Part shown: one piece after another, positions 48,106 to 58,275 of the stretch
How the letters are laid out: each line of letters begins with the position of its first letter
How positions within the stretch are numbered: the first letter of the stretch is position 1
NCBI RefSeq assembly: GCF_035046485.1
Contig: NC_085138.1
Span: 342,252,263 to 342,316,262 of the forward strand
Source: Aedes albopictus
Taxonomy: Eukaryota; Arthropoda; Insecta; Diptera; Culicidae
Direction of reading: 5' to 3'
Length of the DNA: 64,000 nt
Notes under the pieces: model-generated
What the model was told of the DNA's origin: nothing
Database searches by the model: none
What the model saw: the letters and a program-made list of their open reading frames with translations, nothing else
Program-made: the position numbers and the translations under genes

Positions 48106-48779
48106 AAATATAGAACGAAATTGTAACCGCGGGTTACATTATGTCAGCATTTTACAGAATATGACCTGTCCTAAGTTGTTGTCCTTCTTCAGCTACTTAC
48201 CCTAATTCGGACTTTATTAGTTCTGAATAGTATTTTGCCAGTTGTTGGCGTTCATTAGTTTAAGTTTCATTCTTAATTCTTCACGGTTAACTTGTTGCGT
48301 TATACCTTTCATTATTCATTTCCGTTTCTCAACCGGTGTTTCACAATATAATATATCTTCTTATTATCATGTATACTCCCTTATAGAACAATATAACGTA
48401 GTTCAGTACACATTCAAAAAACTGACAAAAACTTTGATTTTCCGTTTCATGTTTTCCCTTAACACTTTTTCTTTTGTATTTCTTGAGTGATTCCTGATGT
48501 TTACCTTCACAAACTTCAACATTCCTTTTTCCTAATTCTGAGAGAGTGAGAGGGATTCATTTCATCACTTTTCATTGTTTACATGGTATTGCCGATTTGT
48601 TAAAAATCTTTCAGTAAGCTAAAACTTAGTCGTCTTGATTGACTAACATAACTTCCATGCGACCTTGCTCCTAGCGCACTAAAATTCACATCGTGCATTA
48701 ACTCAGCACGCAGGTATAGTGCCAACTGCGTTTCCTCTGGCGATCACCCGATGGTGATCGCGGAAAGAGTTTAGCGGAC
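48106..48779. other. AT-rich DNA, no gene recognised
   Basis: Short frames only; nothing matches a known family. Confidence 0.3.
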
Positions 48780-49027
48780 AGGATCCAAACGGATCCTGAA
48801 ACCTGGAGTTCGATCAAATGAGGATCCAACTCCCTTGACTTGTTAAAAAAGACTGATTTATTTTCCGAGTTTTTGCTACAGAGTTAAAGTATAGTTGATG
48901 CTGTGTGCATCGCTCTTGGTGGTCCTTCCTGGTGCTGAAGGTACCCGATTCGCTGACTAAGCGCTGACGCCCGTTCAGACGTTGAGGTTGTTCCTTCTTG
49001 TCGCCGCTTCCAGGGATTTTATGCGGC
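48780..49027 (-). mobile_element. Probable LTR piece of the Pao/BEL remnant
   Basis: On the - strand it follows the protease remnant and carries AATAAA (complement of TTTATT near 48860) in a CT-rich context, as an LTR would. The other LTR is not seen. Confidence 0.4.
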
Positions 49028-49537
49028 TCATTTATGCGGCGTAGCTGCCACAATAGCCAAAGTGACTTGTTGCGGCTTCGGGAAGGATGCCAGGCCGCCG
49101 ACTAGCCAACCGAAAGCGGATTCCTGGAAAACAGGTCCACTGCCCAGATTAATAGATCTGGGTCTGATGATTCGAAAGGACAGTCGGGATCCTAGCAGGA
49201 TTTCCACTGGTTGTCGCTTGTAGAATGTAGGGTCAGCCAGTTCGATACCATCTGGCACTCTTATCGATCCTTTTCGTAGCGTGATGCTGGGTTGATCCCC
49301 CAATAATCGAGGGGCGACCATCAAATTAACGGTTGTTGCAAATTTACCATTTCTGGACTCGATCCGAGTGGTGAGAATTCGGCGCGGTGTAATGCTCCCC
49401 CCGATACCTGTTATAGTTAGGGGGGCTGCGGTATGGGACAGGCCAATCAGCTGCGCTGCCTCCTCGGTGATTGTTTCGACTTGGCTACCCGAGTCCAATA
49501 GACAACGGACCCGATACCAAGCCGAAGCTCCTCTCAC
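49028..49537 (-). pseudogene. Pao/BEL retrotransposon aspartic protease (DUF1758 type)
   Basis: 170 codons beginning in the motif RVRCLLDSGSQVETITEEAA, whose DSGS is the catalytic aspartate triad, followed by IGLSHTAAPLTITGIGG and PVEILLGS. This enzyme releases the element's Gag and Pol products. The frame ends in TPHK with a stop. Reverse transcriptase, RNase H and integrase are absent, so the copy has a large internal deletion. Confidence 0.8.
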
Positions 49538-50650
49538 ATTGATGGATGCAGTTGCTAAGAATACGTAATTATCTCCGAGTCATTTGGAGGTACTGGTTGA
49601 GGCCGAAGCCTGCCTCAGCCTTTTCTGTCTGCTTTGATTGCGAGGAATTTTCCCCCGCCGTCTGATGTAGTAGGGTATGGTGACGAGCGCCACACTCCTT
49701 GCAACCTACCTTTGAGGGACACTTTTGCGCAGAGTGCCCCTGCAGCATCTTCTATGATGTGCAACGGAATTCCAACGTTCTTTGATTGGCAGCTTGTTGA
49801 ACGCCGTGCAATAAAATATACTGTGCTCGCCAGTTGAGCCGCAGGCAAAACAGCCTTTCGGGCTCCTTGACGATTGATCCTTTTGGCGGTTCGCTTTCGA
49901 GAACCGGGAGACGGGGGCTGCTGCCACCGTCTTAGTGTTGCTTGCTCCATCGAATTCTGTATGGCAGGCCAGCTGGTTCGCCCGCTTTTCCAACTCGGCC
50001 TTGAAATCCGTCCAACTATACAGTTTTTGCAGATCTAGGCTCTCCTCGAGCCGAGATAAGGTTTTATCGTCTAGCTTACTTTTGACAACAGCAATAATTA
50101 GACCGTCGGCCACGCAATCCAATATCTGGTTGCGCTGGCCGTGTATCTGGTGCGCGGCATGGACTGTAGTGTCCACCGCGTCTATGAGGGTTAAAATTCC
50201 CTTGACAGTAGGGTTTGCTGCCTTCTTTACTCGCAGTAATTTGGCAAAATAGCCTTCAAAAGCTATTCGCCGTTTGTAGAATCTATCCTCAAGCCTTTGC
50301 CAGGCATCGGCAAAGCTTGTTCCTGAATTTTCGAGGGCTTCTATCGAGTTTTTGGCCGGCTCGAACCCTTCTAGGCACTTAGGCACAGAAATGCATATTT
50401 GTCAGCATCTTCGCTGATGTTGGTCACCCGTTTTTCGAATCTAGCCTTGAAAGCTAGTCACTACGTTGGTTATCCGTGGAAGCGGGGTAGTTCAATGCGC
50501 GGTAGGTGGTCAGAACGACTAGTAGGCTGCTGGACGGTTTGGTCCAGTATCGTCCCTGAGGATCCGCTAGTGGAAACTGGCCGTCACACGAATCACGGCA
50601 GTTGATTCGTTGTACTTTTTTATGGGCCTTTGCACTGGCCGAACTAGAAC
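49538..50650 (-). pseudogene. Pao/BEL gag remnant
   Basis: Starts with LPRIELPRFHG (about 50505-50473), a hallmark of BEL Gag, then a stop. From 50386 a 227-codon frame holds AWQRLEDRFYKRRIAFEGYF, a long helical capsid-like stretch and a CCHC knuckle CFACGSTGEHSIFYC. Several stops lie between the knuckle and the protease at 49537. It abuts an errantivirus gag piece at about 50655, where two elements have been joined by insertion or deletion. Confidence 0.75.
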
Positions 50651-50654
50651 CGTC

Positions 50655-51035
50655 TATGGTTAATTGATTTTTATGTATGTGTTAATCAGCGCAGTTGCTG
50701 TTTTTATATCGAACGGTTTTGGTGCTGCTTCTGGAGCGACTGGGGGTGCCATGGGTACTGTACTACGTTTCGGTTCAAATTGTAAATTTTCTTGAAGTTT
50801 TTGTTCAATAATTTGCTTAATTTTAATTTACTTTCGGGTATCTGTTCTTCTTTTTCAATCAAGTTGGTTTCAATATCTTTATAAAGAGCAACTACGTATT
50901 GTAATTTGGCTTCTAAAGTTTCTGTTTTGAATCATTTGTAAATAGACTTTTTAAGATTACTGTGAAGTTTTATCAATGTTTGGACATCTTCCTCAATCAA
51001 TTCAATCATTTGAATATTACTAATTTGTCACTCAC
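50655..51035 (-). pseudogene. Errantivirus-type gag, N-terminal fragment
   Basis: Follows a strong splice-donor motif ATAG-GTGAGT at 51035. Translation in mixed frames gives LEAKLQYVVALYKDIETNLIE and PFDIKTATALI, the typical opening of Ty3/Gypsy 17.6/gypsy-group Gag. An in-frame TGA and frameshifts are present. The rest of gag is missing beyond 50655. Confidence 0.65.
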
Positions 51036-51394
51036 CTATATTCCTCATCATTGCAATGGTACATGCATTGGTACGATCATCTCAGGTGCGGTGTTACTAC
51101 GATGCTACTCGGCGGATTGCCAGCTCATCCAAATCCAAATCCCGCTTGCCGGTCCTCCGACAAGGGTCTCTCCTGCAGTTGATGTTTTTTTTCCGCACTA
51201 ATTTTCATGCCATCATACGGCACAGCTGCACTTCGTTCCTTTTCTTTGCACCAACGACGATGTGACAGTGCTATTGTTGTTTGCACTGCATTTTTGGATA
51301 AACGATTCCAGTTGGTAATTGTAGACCACGATTCATTTGATAATTGTCAGTCACGTGAGTTGTGGTTTATTCACTACTATTACTGTTCACATAA

Positions 51395-51545
51395 AACATT
51401 TCTCATGTTTCGCGATCACTTGAGTACTATCATGGGACTCAATGTGACACTGTACTGTTCAGATAGACTATTTTCCATTATCAGAAATCACTTCCGTCAA
51501 ATAATTTTGGTTCGTTTCGACACTGCACTGTTCAGATGTAATGTT
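51395..51545 (-). repeat. Degenerate repeats CTGAACAGTRCAGTGT in the leader
   Basis: Three related copies on the - strand near 51540, 51460 and 51390, in the untranslated stretch after leader microprotein 1. Confidence 0.55.
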
Positions 51546-51585
51546 CTTTTCCAAAGTTAATTGTTCACTTTTTAAAAATTTCTTG

Positions 51586-51819
51586 TTAAGCGTTCGTAAG
51601 CTCAGCAACTGATTTAGCCGCTTTTATTGCTTGTCTTCTTTGGTGCTCTTTGTAGAGCTTGTAGAGCGTGATTAACAAGTGAATTGCAACGAGCGTCAAA
51701 ATAATGTTGAGTTTCAACTCGTGTTGTATTTGAACTTCTTCATGAATTTCCAGTTGGTTCAAAATCTGGACCTGAGGGTCTCCAGATACTTGCACTTTCT
51801 TCAACTGAGTTTTTCCCAT
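51586..51819 (-). CDS. Leader microprotein 1: Met-Gly start, one membrane helix (77 aa)
   Basis: Starts MGKTQLKKVQ, with Gly2 as in N-myristoylated proteins, then PQVQILNQLEIHEEVQIQHE, a membrane segment LNIILTLVAIHLLITLYKL and a basic tail RRQAIKAAKSVAELTNA. It shares this plan and several residues (Q-N-Q-x(2)-H, H-E-x-K-L, RRQA-x-KAAKSVA-x-L) with 53432-53686 and 55761-55994. It lies between an LTR plus primer-site-like block (51912) and the gag fragment at 51035. Function is unknown. Myristoylation and membrane location are inferred from sequence only. Confidence 0.7.
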   Translation of the reverse strand: MGKTQLKKVQVSGDPQVQILNQLEIHEEVQIQHELKLNIILTLVAIHLLITLYKLYKEHQRRQAIKAAKSVAELTNA

Positions 51820-51912
51820 GTTGTCGAATATTTTTCACTATTTCACTAACACTGTACTTGGTTTGAGTCGGAGAAATTTCACTAACTCACGCTCGGCTGT
51901 CACGGTCAGCCA

Positions 51913-52250
51913 TGTGATTTATGTGGATTAGGTTGGTCGTTTCATCACCGTAAAATCATCGACCTTACACTTTGACTCTCGATTATCGAATGGTTTCCTT
52001 TATTCAGATAGGTTTGTTGCTAACTTAAATCTACACAAGTCTACAAAGTGAGAATATAAAATATAAGAAGGAGACGCCTGGACTGCGATTGGGTATTGGT
52101 GATTGATATGTACTTGTATAGTAAATGAAAGAATGCAACATATGCTTAAAGCGGTTGCGCTCCCACGGCAGAGTATGGTGCAGGCATGGAGGTCTGTAAT
52201 TGGACCTTCCTGGTAGCATAGGATTGCCGGGCGATGTACTCAGTATGGTG
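51913..52250 (-). mobile_element. Errantivirus-type LTR
   Basis: The - strand has TATATTTTATATTCTC (promoter-like) and GAATAAAGG at about 52000, then ends just before ACATGGCTGACC at 51915, the primer-site-like block. The 5' limit is uncertain. Confidence 0.5.
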
Positions 52251-52405
52251 CCATCGACTTATGACAGAATGCTATGGTAAGCAGATGTGGTTCAGTTGGT
52301 TCGTGAGAACCGAACCTCTTAAGAATAATGCTGTTTCTAGGATAATTCAAATGTGGGAAAGGTGATGCGTTTGCATTATGACAAATGTTACAAATTGAAA
52401 ATAAT

Positions 52406-52597
52406 TTACACTCCGGCGACGGTACGCCGCGCGATTCGCTCCGCCAATCGTTCGGTGCTTCGCTTATGAAGCAGCACTAGTCCTTTCACCAACATGTATC
52501 CAATAATGGCTATAGCCATCACACAAATTGAAATAGTTAACGGAGTATTGTCCGTGTTGCTTATGGCCACGTTCTCATCTGACGAGAACCAGCCCAT
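52406..52597 (-). CDS. Leader microprotein 4: Met-Gly start, one membrane helix (63 aa)
   Basis: MGWFSSDENVAISNTDN, membrane segment LTISICVMAIAIIGYMLVKG and basic tail LHKRSTERLAERIARRTVAG. Same plan as the other leader proteins but without their conserved residues, so either distant or convergent. Preceded by an LTR end at about 52790 and a primer-site-like TGGCGATCCTGCCAGG. Confidence 0.6.
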   Translation of the reverse strand: MGWFSSDENVAISNTDNTPLTISICVMAIAIIGYMLVKGLVLLHKRSTERLAERIARRTVAGV

Positions 52598-52650
52598 GGT
52601 GCAGAAATAATGCTTTCCGGGGGGGAGAAAAATACTTTCACGGCTTTTGG

Positions 52651-52785
52651 CTCTCCATGCGGTACACTTTTATTTAACTGCTCCTGGCACTTGGTTTCCA
52701 TGCAGTTCACTTTTAACTTTACTACTCCTGGCACTTAGTCTCCATGCAATTTCAATTTCACGTCTCCTGGCAGGATCGCCATGAT
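52651..52785 (-). repeat. Three tandem repeats of about 44 bp between LTR and microprotein 4
   Basis: Each - strand unit contains TGCCAGGAG and GCATGGA. The first TGCCAGGAG overlaps the primer-site-like block. Confidence 0.7.
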
Positions 52786-52799
52786 CTGCCTTCGGATCT

Positions 52800-52945
52800 A
52801 AAGAGACAACCACCTCGGTTGGGGTCTAAAGTAAGAATATATTTCAAATCAAAGTAACTTAACTCTATCGAGTGGCGCGATACACACTTTCTGCTGTGTA
52901 TGCATTTGGAAGTCTATCGCACTTCGACGGAGGGCTGTTATGCTT
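52800..52945 (-). mobile_element. LTR fragment, related to 57985-58095
   Basis: TTAACTCTATCGWGTSGCGCGATACACACTT and CTGCTGYGTATGCATWTGG are shared in order with 57985-58095, about 80 percent identical by eye. Confidence 0.7.
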
Positions 52946-53431
52946 ACAAAGCATAACAGTCATCGTTCGAGCTCAACTTCCATCGATTGCATCACAAGCG
53001 TAGTCAGGGGTGCACCCACCACACTTCTGAACCGCAGTGTGCCGCATCCAGGGGCAGCTGATCGTCGAGTATCAGGGTTTCCTAGGATCCGTAACTTCCT
53101 AGCTTCATAATCGTCTTCGGTTTCAGGTTCACTGTTTTCATCAAAGCGAATGTTGTGCCTGGCAAGATAAATCCGCGAAAAGCGATTGTCTTCTTCTGTT
53201 TAATCCAGTTGTCAAAATACGAGCGCACCACTGTGAGCGGTCTTCAATCCATTTCATCACTCTGATCACTTATTGGCATTATTAACAGCTTTCGGGTTCA
53301 GCTTAAAAACCAAAAGAACTACTGTTTTCGCTGGTTGATTTTTCGGTCACTTTTATCGTCCGGTTTCGGCGATGAGCTTAATTTGCCACTGTTCGGGTAT
53401 ACACTCGTTTCAAACTTTTTCTTATTTGTCA

Positions 53432-53686
53432 CTATTCGCGCTGCACTGTAACTTCGGCCAGGTTGGCTACGGATTTTGCCATTCTCTGCGCGGCTTGTCT
53501 TCTCTCACGCTTTGCAACGAATTTGTAAATTGTTATCACTAGTTGCAGCGATACGATTGCAATAATTATTAATAGTTTCGTTTCATGACCGATATGGAAC
53601 TCGGTATGAATGTCTTGATTGTTGATTATTGTCACTTCTCCGTCACCGCTTTGCTTCACTGCGGGACTGGATTTTTGGTTTCCCAT
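53432..53686 (-). CDS. Leader microprotein 2: Met-Gly start, one membrane helix (84 aa)
   Basis: MGNQKSSPAVKQSGDGEVTI (Gly2, Ser at 6-7 fit an N-myristoylation signal), NNQDIHTEFHIGHETKLL, hydrophobic segment LLIIIAIVSLQLVITIYKFV, tail RRQAAQRMAKSVANLAEV. The ATG is 35 bases after the primer-site-like TGGCTATCTAG (53721). The sequence downstream to 52950 holds only short open stretches and no recognisable gag. Confidence 0.7.
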   Translation of the reverse strand: MGNQKSSPAVKQSGDGEVTIINNQDIHTEFHIGHETKLLIIIAIVSLQLVITIYKFVAKRERRQAAQRMAKSVANLAEVTVQRE

Positions 53687-53721
53687 TTTTTTTCCACAGG
53701 TTCACTGTCACTAGATAGCCA

Positions 53722-54070
53722 TGTTATGATGGATTGTCATCATTGGCTAATTTACGACCTCGTTAGGTTGGTTAAGACTGATTTATTGTCTCTTGGTAAA
53801 ACTTCAAACTACCTTATTCTAATGTATGCACGCGCAAAGGTCCGAGACACTGCGCATATATAAAAATGCTGAAATCGCATGGTTGCCACGGGAAGGTAGG
53901 AACGATGCACACGTATTGCATTTCGGGTTCCATGCGCGGTGTAACCGAATCCATTACACATATCATGTGGAATTTATTCTACCGAGGTATTGTACTTGCA
54001 GAAGTTGTTTTATACACACTAATTAACTCAGTTCGCTTGGATCACCGGTAAAATTTGCTAGATTGTTCAC
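53722..54070 (-). mobile_element. Errantivirus-type LTR
   Basis: The - strand has TATATATGCG near 53860 and CAATAAATCAG near 53785, and ends in CATAACA just before TGGCTATCTAG. Upper limit estimated. Confidence 0.5.
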
Positions 54071-54086
54071 AATGTCTGGTATCGTT

Positions 54087-54960
54087 TCAATCGTATTGGG
54101 ATCGATTGGATCGTCGATTGCGTCTTGTTGATGTAGCGGAGGATCGCTGAAATCTTTCGTTCATATGTAAAGCTTCTAGGGCGATAACCCTTTCGATAAC
54201 TGCTTGTAGTGATTGTGCCATTATTCCGTTCTCGTTTATCCTTGGGGTCGTGGTTTCAATCGTTAGTGAGTTTAGTTTGTCGTCCGAACCCGTTCCTGTT
54301 ATCATTATTGTTGTATGATCTTTCTGAACGACGGTCATTGATTCTGTAAGTGCTGTTATTGTTGCGAGGATACTCAGAAACCCAGCAGCTAAGGGCGCAA
54401 CTTCAGCTTTTCCAGTGCAACCAAAACGAGCCTATCCCTTGTGACTTCGCTGTAGTGAATTGTTCCCCATAGCAGCTAGATTGTGTCTTATCAGAATATG
54501 TACCAGGAAATCGAGGTAAAAACAATGTGTGCACTCTATGTAGGTGTTCTTCTTTCGGCAAAGCATCGTTGTCGTGTCAACCCCAGTTACTAGTAGATGT
54601 GAACAAATCGCTGTCTCACTGTGCGACCAGATTCTCAATTCTTTGTGTGGGGTGAAAAACTGGATTCCTTCCAAGTCCATCGTGCAGTCTCCAGTCCCAG
54701 AGAGACAATGTTCACCATTCCAGTCGGCTAAGCTTTGTTGGACCATGAGTTTCCAAGATCAAAGAGAACGTACATAACACTGCGATGTGGAGATGGATTC
54801 CTTTAAGTTTAAATGTTGCAGATCTTGCGACTTTAAATCATCAAAATTTATGAATATGTCTGAGTGGTTCAGAATTCTTAAGAAACCATCAGAGTGAATG
54901 ATCATATCACCGATGTCATCAAATGAGTCCGTGAACTATCATATGGAATGTGAAGGAATC
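54087..54960 (-). pseudogene. Degenerate coding remnants, possibly env-like
   Basis: Open - strand pieces: 54960-54775 (contains a Phe/Asp-rich stretch ending in a TGA), 54746-54432 (a cysteine-containing stretch with CLSGTGDC and LRIWSHSETAICSHLL) and 54338-54087 (RRNRRSNRSQ tail). They lie in the position where env would end before an LTR. No family assigned with confidence. Confidence 0.35.
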
Positions 54961-55287
54961 GAAGAAACATCACTACTCTAGCATTCTGAGCTTGTCGCCA
55001 TGTTACACCTTTGGCTGCTGCAGGCTCGTTATGGAATGATCTGGATGCAGTGTTCAGTACTATGGTTCGATCTCAGATCTTTCAAGGGTTTTCTTTTCTG
55101 TTCTGAGCGGTGTCCTAACCTGTTACCCCAGAGTGGACATGGGAGAGATCTCTAAAAAAGACACAAAAAGCTAACTGAGAAGTCTCTGTGTACAGGGTTT
55201 GCAAGGTTTTTGATTTATCGCGAGTTTTTTTTTTAATTTTATCTCTGTCTCGACGGTTTGTCTGTGTCCAACTTTGGGGTGTCACTT

Positions 55288-55685
55288 TTATTCACTTACT
55301 TCTTCTTCTTCTCTGCTTCTCATAAACAGGATTCTTGTTGAGGGCTCTCTAGAAGACACTTTCAGCTTGGCTGCTAACATTTTTATTGTGTCTACGTCAA
55401 TTTTTGCACGCACGCCCCACTGTCTTACATTTTCTCGGGCGCGGTCTTCCAACCAAGAGAGTTTTTCTAGATTAATATTTTTTGAACTATTTGTGGTTCT
55501 GGCACTTCAATTTTGCATTTTTCTGGTATCTTCTTCTCTGTCACACGAACATTAACATGTGTTTTGATGACTGCTTTCTTCGTGTTTTGTCTGACGGGTT
55601 TTGTGGGTAAACGCCTTTTGAACGCTTCTAGTTTTTGGGCGAGCTCTTCATTATACTCTGCGGTAGATATTCTTTTCTTCTTCAT
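55288..55685 (-). pseudogene. Second leader ORF of the third errantivirus leader (unknown, basic)
   Basis: Begins MKKKRISTAEYNEELAQKL at 55685, 76 bases after the stop of microprotein 3. It stops at 55467 and continues in another frame (LSWLEDRARENVRQWGVRAK, VDTIKMLAAKLKVS) to TAA 55290-55288. A strong donor GTAAGT lies at 55299-55294 at its end. Lys/Arg-rich, helical; could be a divergent Gag start. One frameshift. Confidence 0.45.
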
Positions 55686-55760
55686 TTCACACACGCAAGC
55701 GAGGTTCACTTTGCTTAAAACTGTCCCGTTGCTCACTGACGCCGACGACGGCGATATTAA

Positions 55761-55994
55761 TTAAACGTTATTGAGTGTTGCCACGGATTTGGCTGCTTTT
55801 AACGCTTGTCTTCTCTGTGTTTTCTTCACTATTTTCCAGAAAACGAGTAGCAACTCAATAATTACAATGACCAAGATCAATGTCAGTTTCACATTATGGT
55901 CCTCCAATAGTCCAGTATGAACTTCTTGATTTTCGATGATGGTGACATCCTGGTCACCACTTTGCGTTGCTTGTTTGTTATTGTCGTTCCCCAT
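55761..55994 (-). CDS. Leader microprotein 3: Met-Gly start, one membrane helix (77 aa)
   Basis: I choose the ATG at 55994 (MGNDNNKQATQSGDQDVTI) over upstream codons because it aligns with the paralogues. Then ENQEVHTGLLEDHNVKLT, membrane segment LTLILVIVIIELLLVFWKIV and tail RRQALKAAKSVATLNNV. The primer-site-like TGGCTACCGTATGACAG is 211 bases upstream (56205). The tail is almost identical to that of microprotein 1, although they lie in separate LTR units. Confidence 0.7.
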   Translation of the reverse strand: MGNDNNKQATQSGDQDVTIIENQEVHTGLLEDHNVKLTLILVIVIIELLLVFWKIVKKTQRRQALKAAKSVATLNNV

Positions 55995-56205
55995 TTTTGC
56001 ACTCTGAACAGGAGGAATAAGTTTATGAATTCTACACTTATAATTGTCCGTTTCACTATGATTCAATTTGATTTGGCACGTATTTTTCGTTTTCTCCGGT
56101 ATTTGTAGTGTTAATGAACGGCATTTTTGGCTATTTCATTATTCGCCGCTAGCTACGTGGCCTTTGGAGAAGGCTTTCGGCCTCTAACCTGTCATACGGT
56201 AGCCA

Positions 56206-56560
56206 TGTATTAGAACACTCTGATAAAACGTATATCACGGATGTGATATCTCAACTAATTATACTCACTGTATAGCTTGGTCCGAAGACCGATTGAAAAC
56301 TGTTTATTCACGGATTCGGCCAGGCCTTTTATAGGCCAAAAGTGTTGCACCAGGTGAGTGCCACATAATTGGAATAGCCTTTAAGTAATGGGCAAAGAGT
56401 TCTGGAGCGCATATGCTGAGGTCAGCGTGACAAATTAATTGTGGTCCGATTGCTGGCTATCGCGAACGATAGAATTGTTAATCGAGCTCTATGCACATGC
56501 GTGGAGCCTCGATGTCAATTGATCGTTCGCGTCAGCATATTATTGTGGTACCACCGAGTT
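56206..56560 (-). mobile_element. Errantivirus-type LTR with TATA box and polyA signal
   Basis: On the - strand TATAAAAG at 56333-56326 is followed by AATAAA at 56308-56303; the unit ends at ACA next to TGGCTACCG (56205). This is a proper U3-R-U5 order. The 5' limit is uncertain. Confidence 0.65.
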
Positions 56561-56764
56561 TACTTTACAAAAGATGGGCACGTCTTTTCACTGGTGCACC
56601 ACAGTCACGGTCGCCATGTGCTCTTTTTGGAGCGGACAATGGATGCACAGTCTCGCGTCGTTAACCAACTATTGCTCGCGGTGTTTTCGCGCTCAACGGT
56701 GGAGGCTCTCTCCTCAACGCTCGTTGTTTTTTTCTATTACTGTGTATGTACGATAAAAAGTTAT

Positions 56765-57451
56765 TCATCTTCTCATTGCTGCCTGCTCGGCCAGATGAAA
56801 ATTTAGTTCATCCTCTGGGATGTCTGGTTCTGGGTTTTGGATTTGTGGATAGAAAGGCGGGTTAGACGCCGCTTCGTCAACTGTTTGAGGGGCTGCGTCC
56901 TCTTTGTAATAATAATAAGCACCGTCGTATGATTCTGTATCAGTTTCAGCTACATAGGGGTTTCCTTGCTCGATGTTGAAATTAGGCTTTACGTCTTGCT
57001 CTACCCGGTAAGTTCTCCCTGATGGAGGTCTTTTTACTGCATTTTGAGGAGGTATATTGTTAAACCTGTTGAATTGCGGCTGTGGTTGCGGGTTATTTGG
57101 TCTGTTGTAATGAAATTTAGGCTTGAAGAAGGGTCGATTGGGTGTATCCTGAAAAACTGGTTTTGTATTTTCTTGTGGTATAAGGCGTTGTTTCGCTTGT
57201 TGGGAGTAGTTAAATTGTTTTAGTATGGCTCCGGTGTTTGGCATCTCAGGTTTTGGGTAGTTCTGGACGTATCCGTAGTTACTCTCTTCAATGCAGAGTC
57301 GTAACACGTCTTTCAACGTCCGTGGAGCTTGCGCCCTGATGATTGGACCAAGGGGGCCTTTCAAGCCTGCCGCGAATACCTTCAATCCCATTTCCTGATA
57401 GAATTTTCGTTTTGATAGCTTAACGCTAGCATCCTTTTCGTTAATCATCAA
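56765..57451 (-). pseudogene. Errantivirus-type gag, C-terminal two thirds
   Basis: 228 codons: FAAGLKGPLGPIIRAQAPRT and LKDVLRLCIEESNYGY are characteristic of 17.6/297-group Gag, followed by a Pro/Gln/Asn-rich region (RPNNPQPQPQFNRFNN) and an acidic tail ending AEQAAMRR. The upstream leader (57825 primer site, 57643 splice donor) is present, but the N-terminal capsid part is missing, and pol does not follow; an LTR does. A deletion derivative. Confidence 0.75.
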
Positions 57452-57815
57452 TTGACTAATTAATAATGAAATTATATGTTAAACGCTTTCATATAAGCTT
57501 TGAAACGTTCCAGTTTGCGTTATCTTAACCGTTATGTGGCCGGCAAACTTTTTGCTTTTTTCTACACCGTGTATTAACACTAATCACTTTTGAAAAATAG
57601 AGTAAAAATAGGAAAGAATAGGAGAAATGAGAAAGGCACTCACCTAACAATTTGATATCCGTTCGAATTGGCCAGCTGGGCGATGAGCGGAGGAGATGGT
57701 TCTTTTGCTGCGTTGCTCTGATGCACGTTTTTCACTGCACCGCGATATTCACTCGCATTGGCTCGATGGCGGAAAAAACTAACACTTCGCGACACTTGAA
57801 GCAAAAATCCACCAA

Positions 57816-57825
57816 GACTGCGCCA
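57816..57825 (-). promoter_or_regulatory. Primer binding site (tRNA-Ser type)
   Basis: TGGCGCAGTC on the - strand directly after the LTR end, the classical primer site of 17.6/297-type elements as I remember it. The match stops after 10 bases. Confidence 0.65.
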
Positions 57826-57826
57826 A

Positions 57827-58100
57827 TGAAGTTCTTTCTCAGTGAGAAGGTGTTTTTAAAAAGAGTTCACAATCAAGACTAACTTTATTTTCCTTTTCTG
57901 AATCTAGTGAAACCTACCTAACGCTCTATTGGCTTGAATGAGGGATTAATTCGATGGTGTGATATGAATAATTAGGTCCAACTCGTAGCGTGGTTAAGTT
58001 GAGAATATATTTTAATCCATTTCTTAACTCTATCGTGTCGCGCGATACACACTTCCTGCTGCGTATGCATATGGTAGTTTATCGCACTCCGACATATAAT
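57827..58100 (-). mobile_element. Errantivirus-type LTR preceding the gag remnant
   Basis: Contains the block shared with 52800-52945 and a - strand AATAAA (near 57890), and ends next to the primer site. AT-rich TGATAATTA repeats adjoin it at 58100-58270. Confidence 0.6.
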
Positions 58101-58275
58101 GGATAATTGGTAATTTGTTACATATAATGGATTACTGGATATTATAAGTGTTTATAAATTGATATTGATAATTAATTATTAGCATTTAAAATTGATAATT
58201 GATTATAGGTAACTAATTAATGAAGATTGATAACTGATTATTGATAATTAAGTATTGGAAACAATAATTGGTTAA

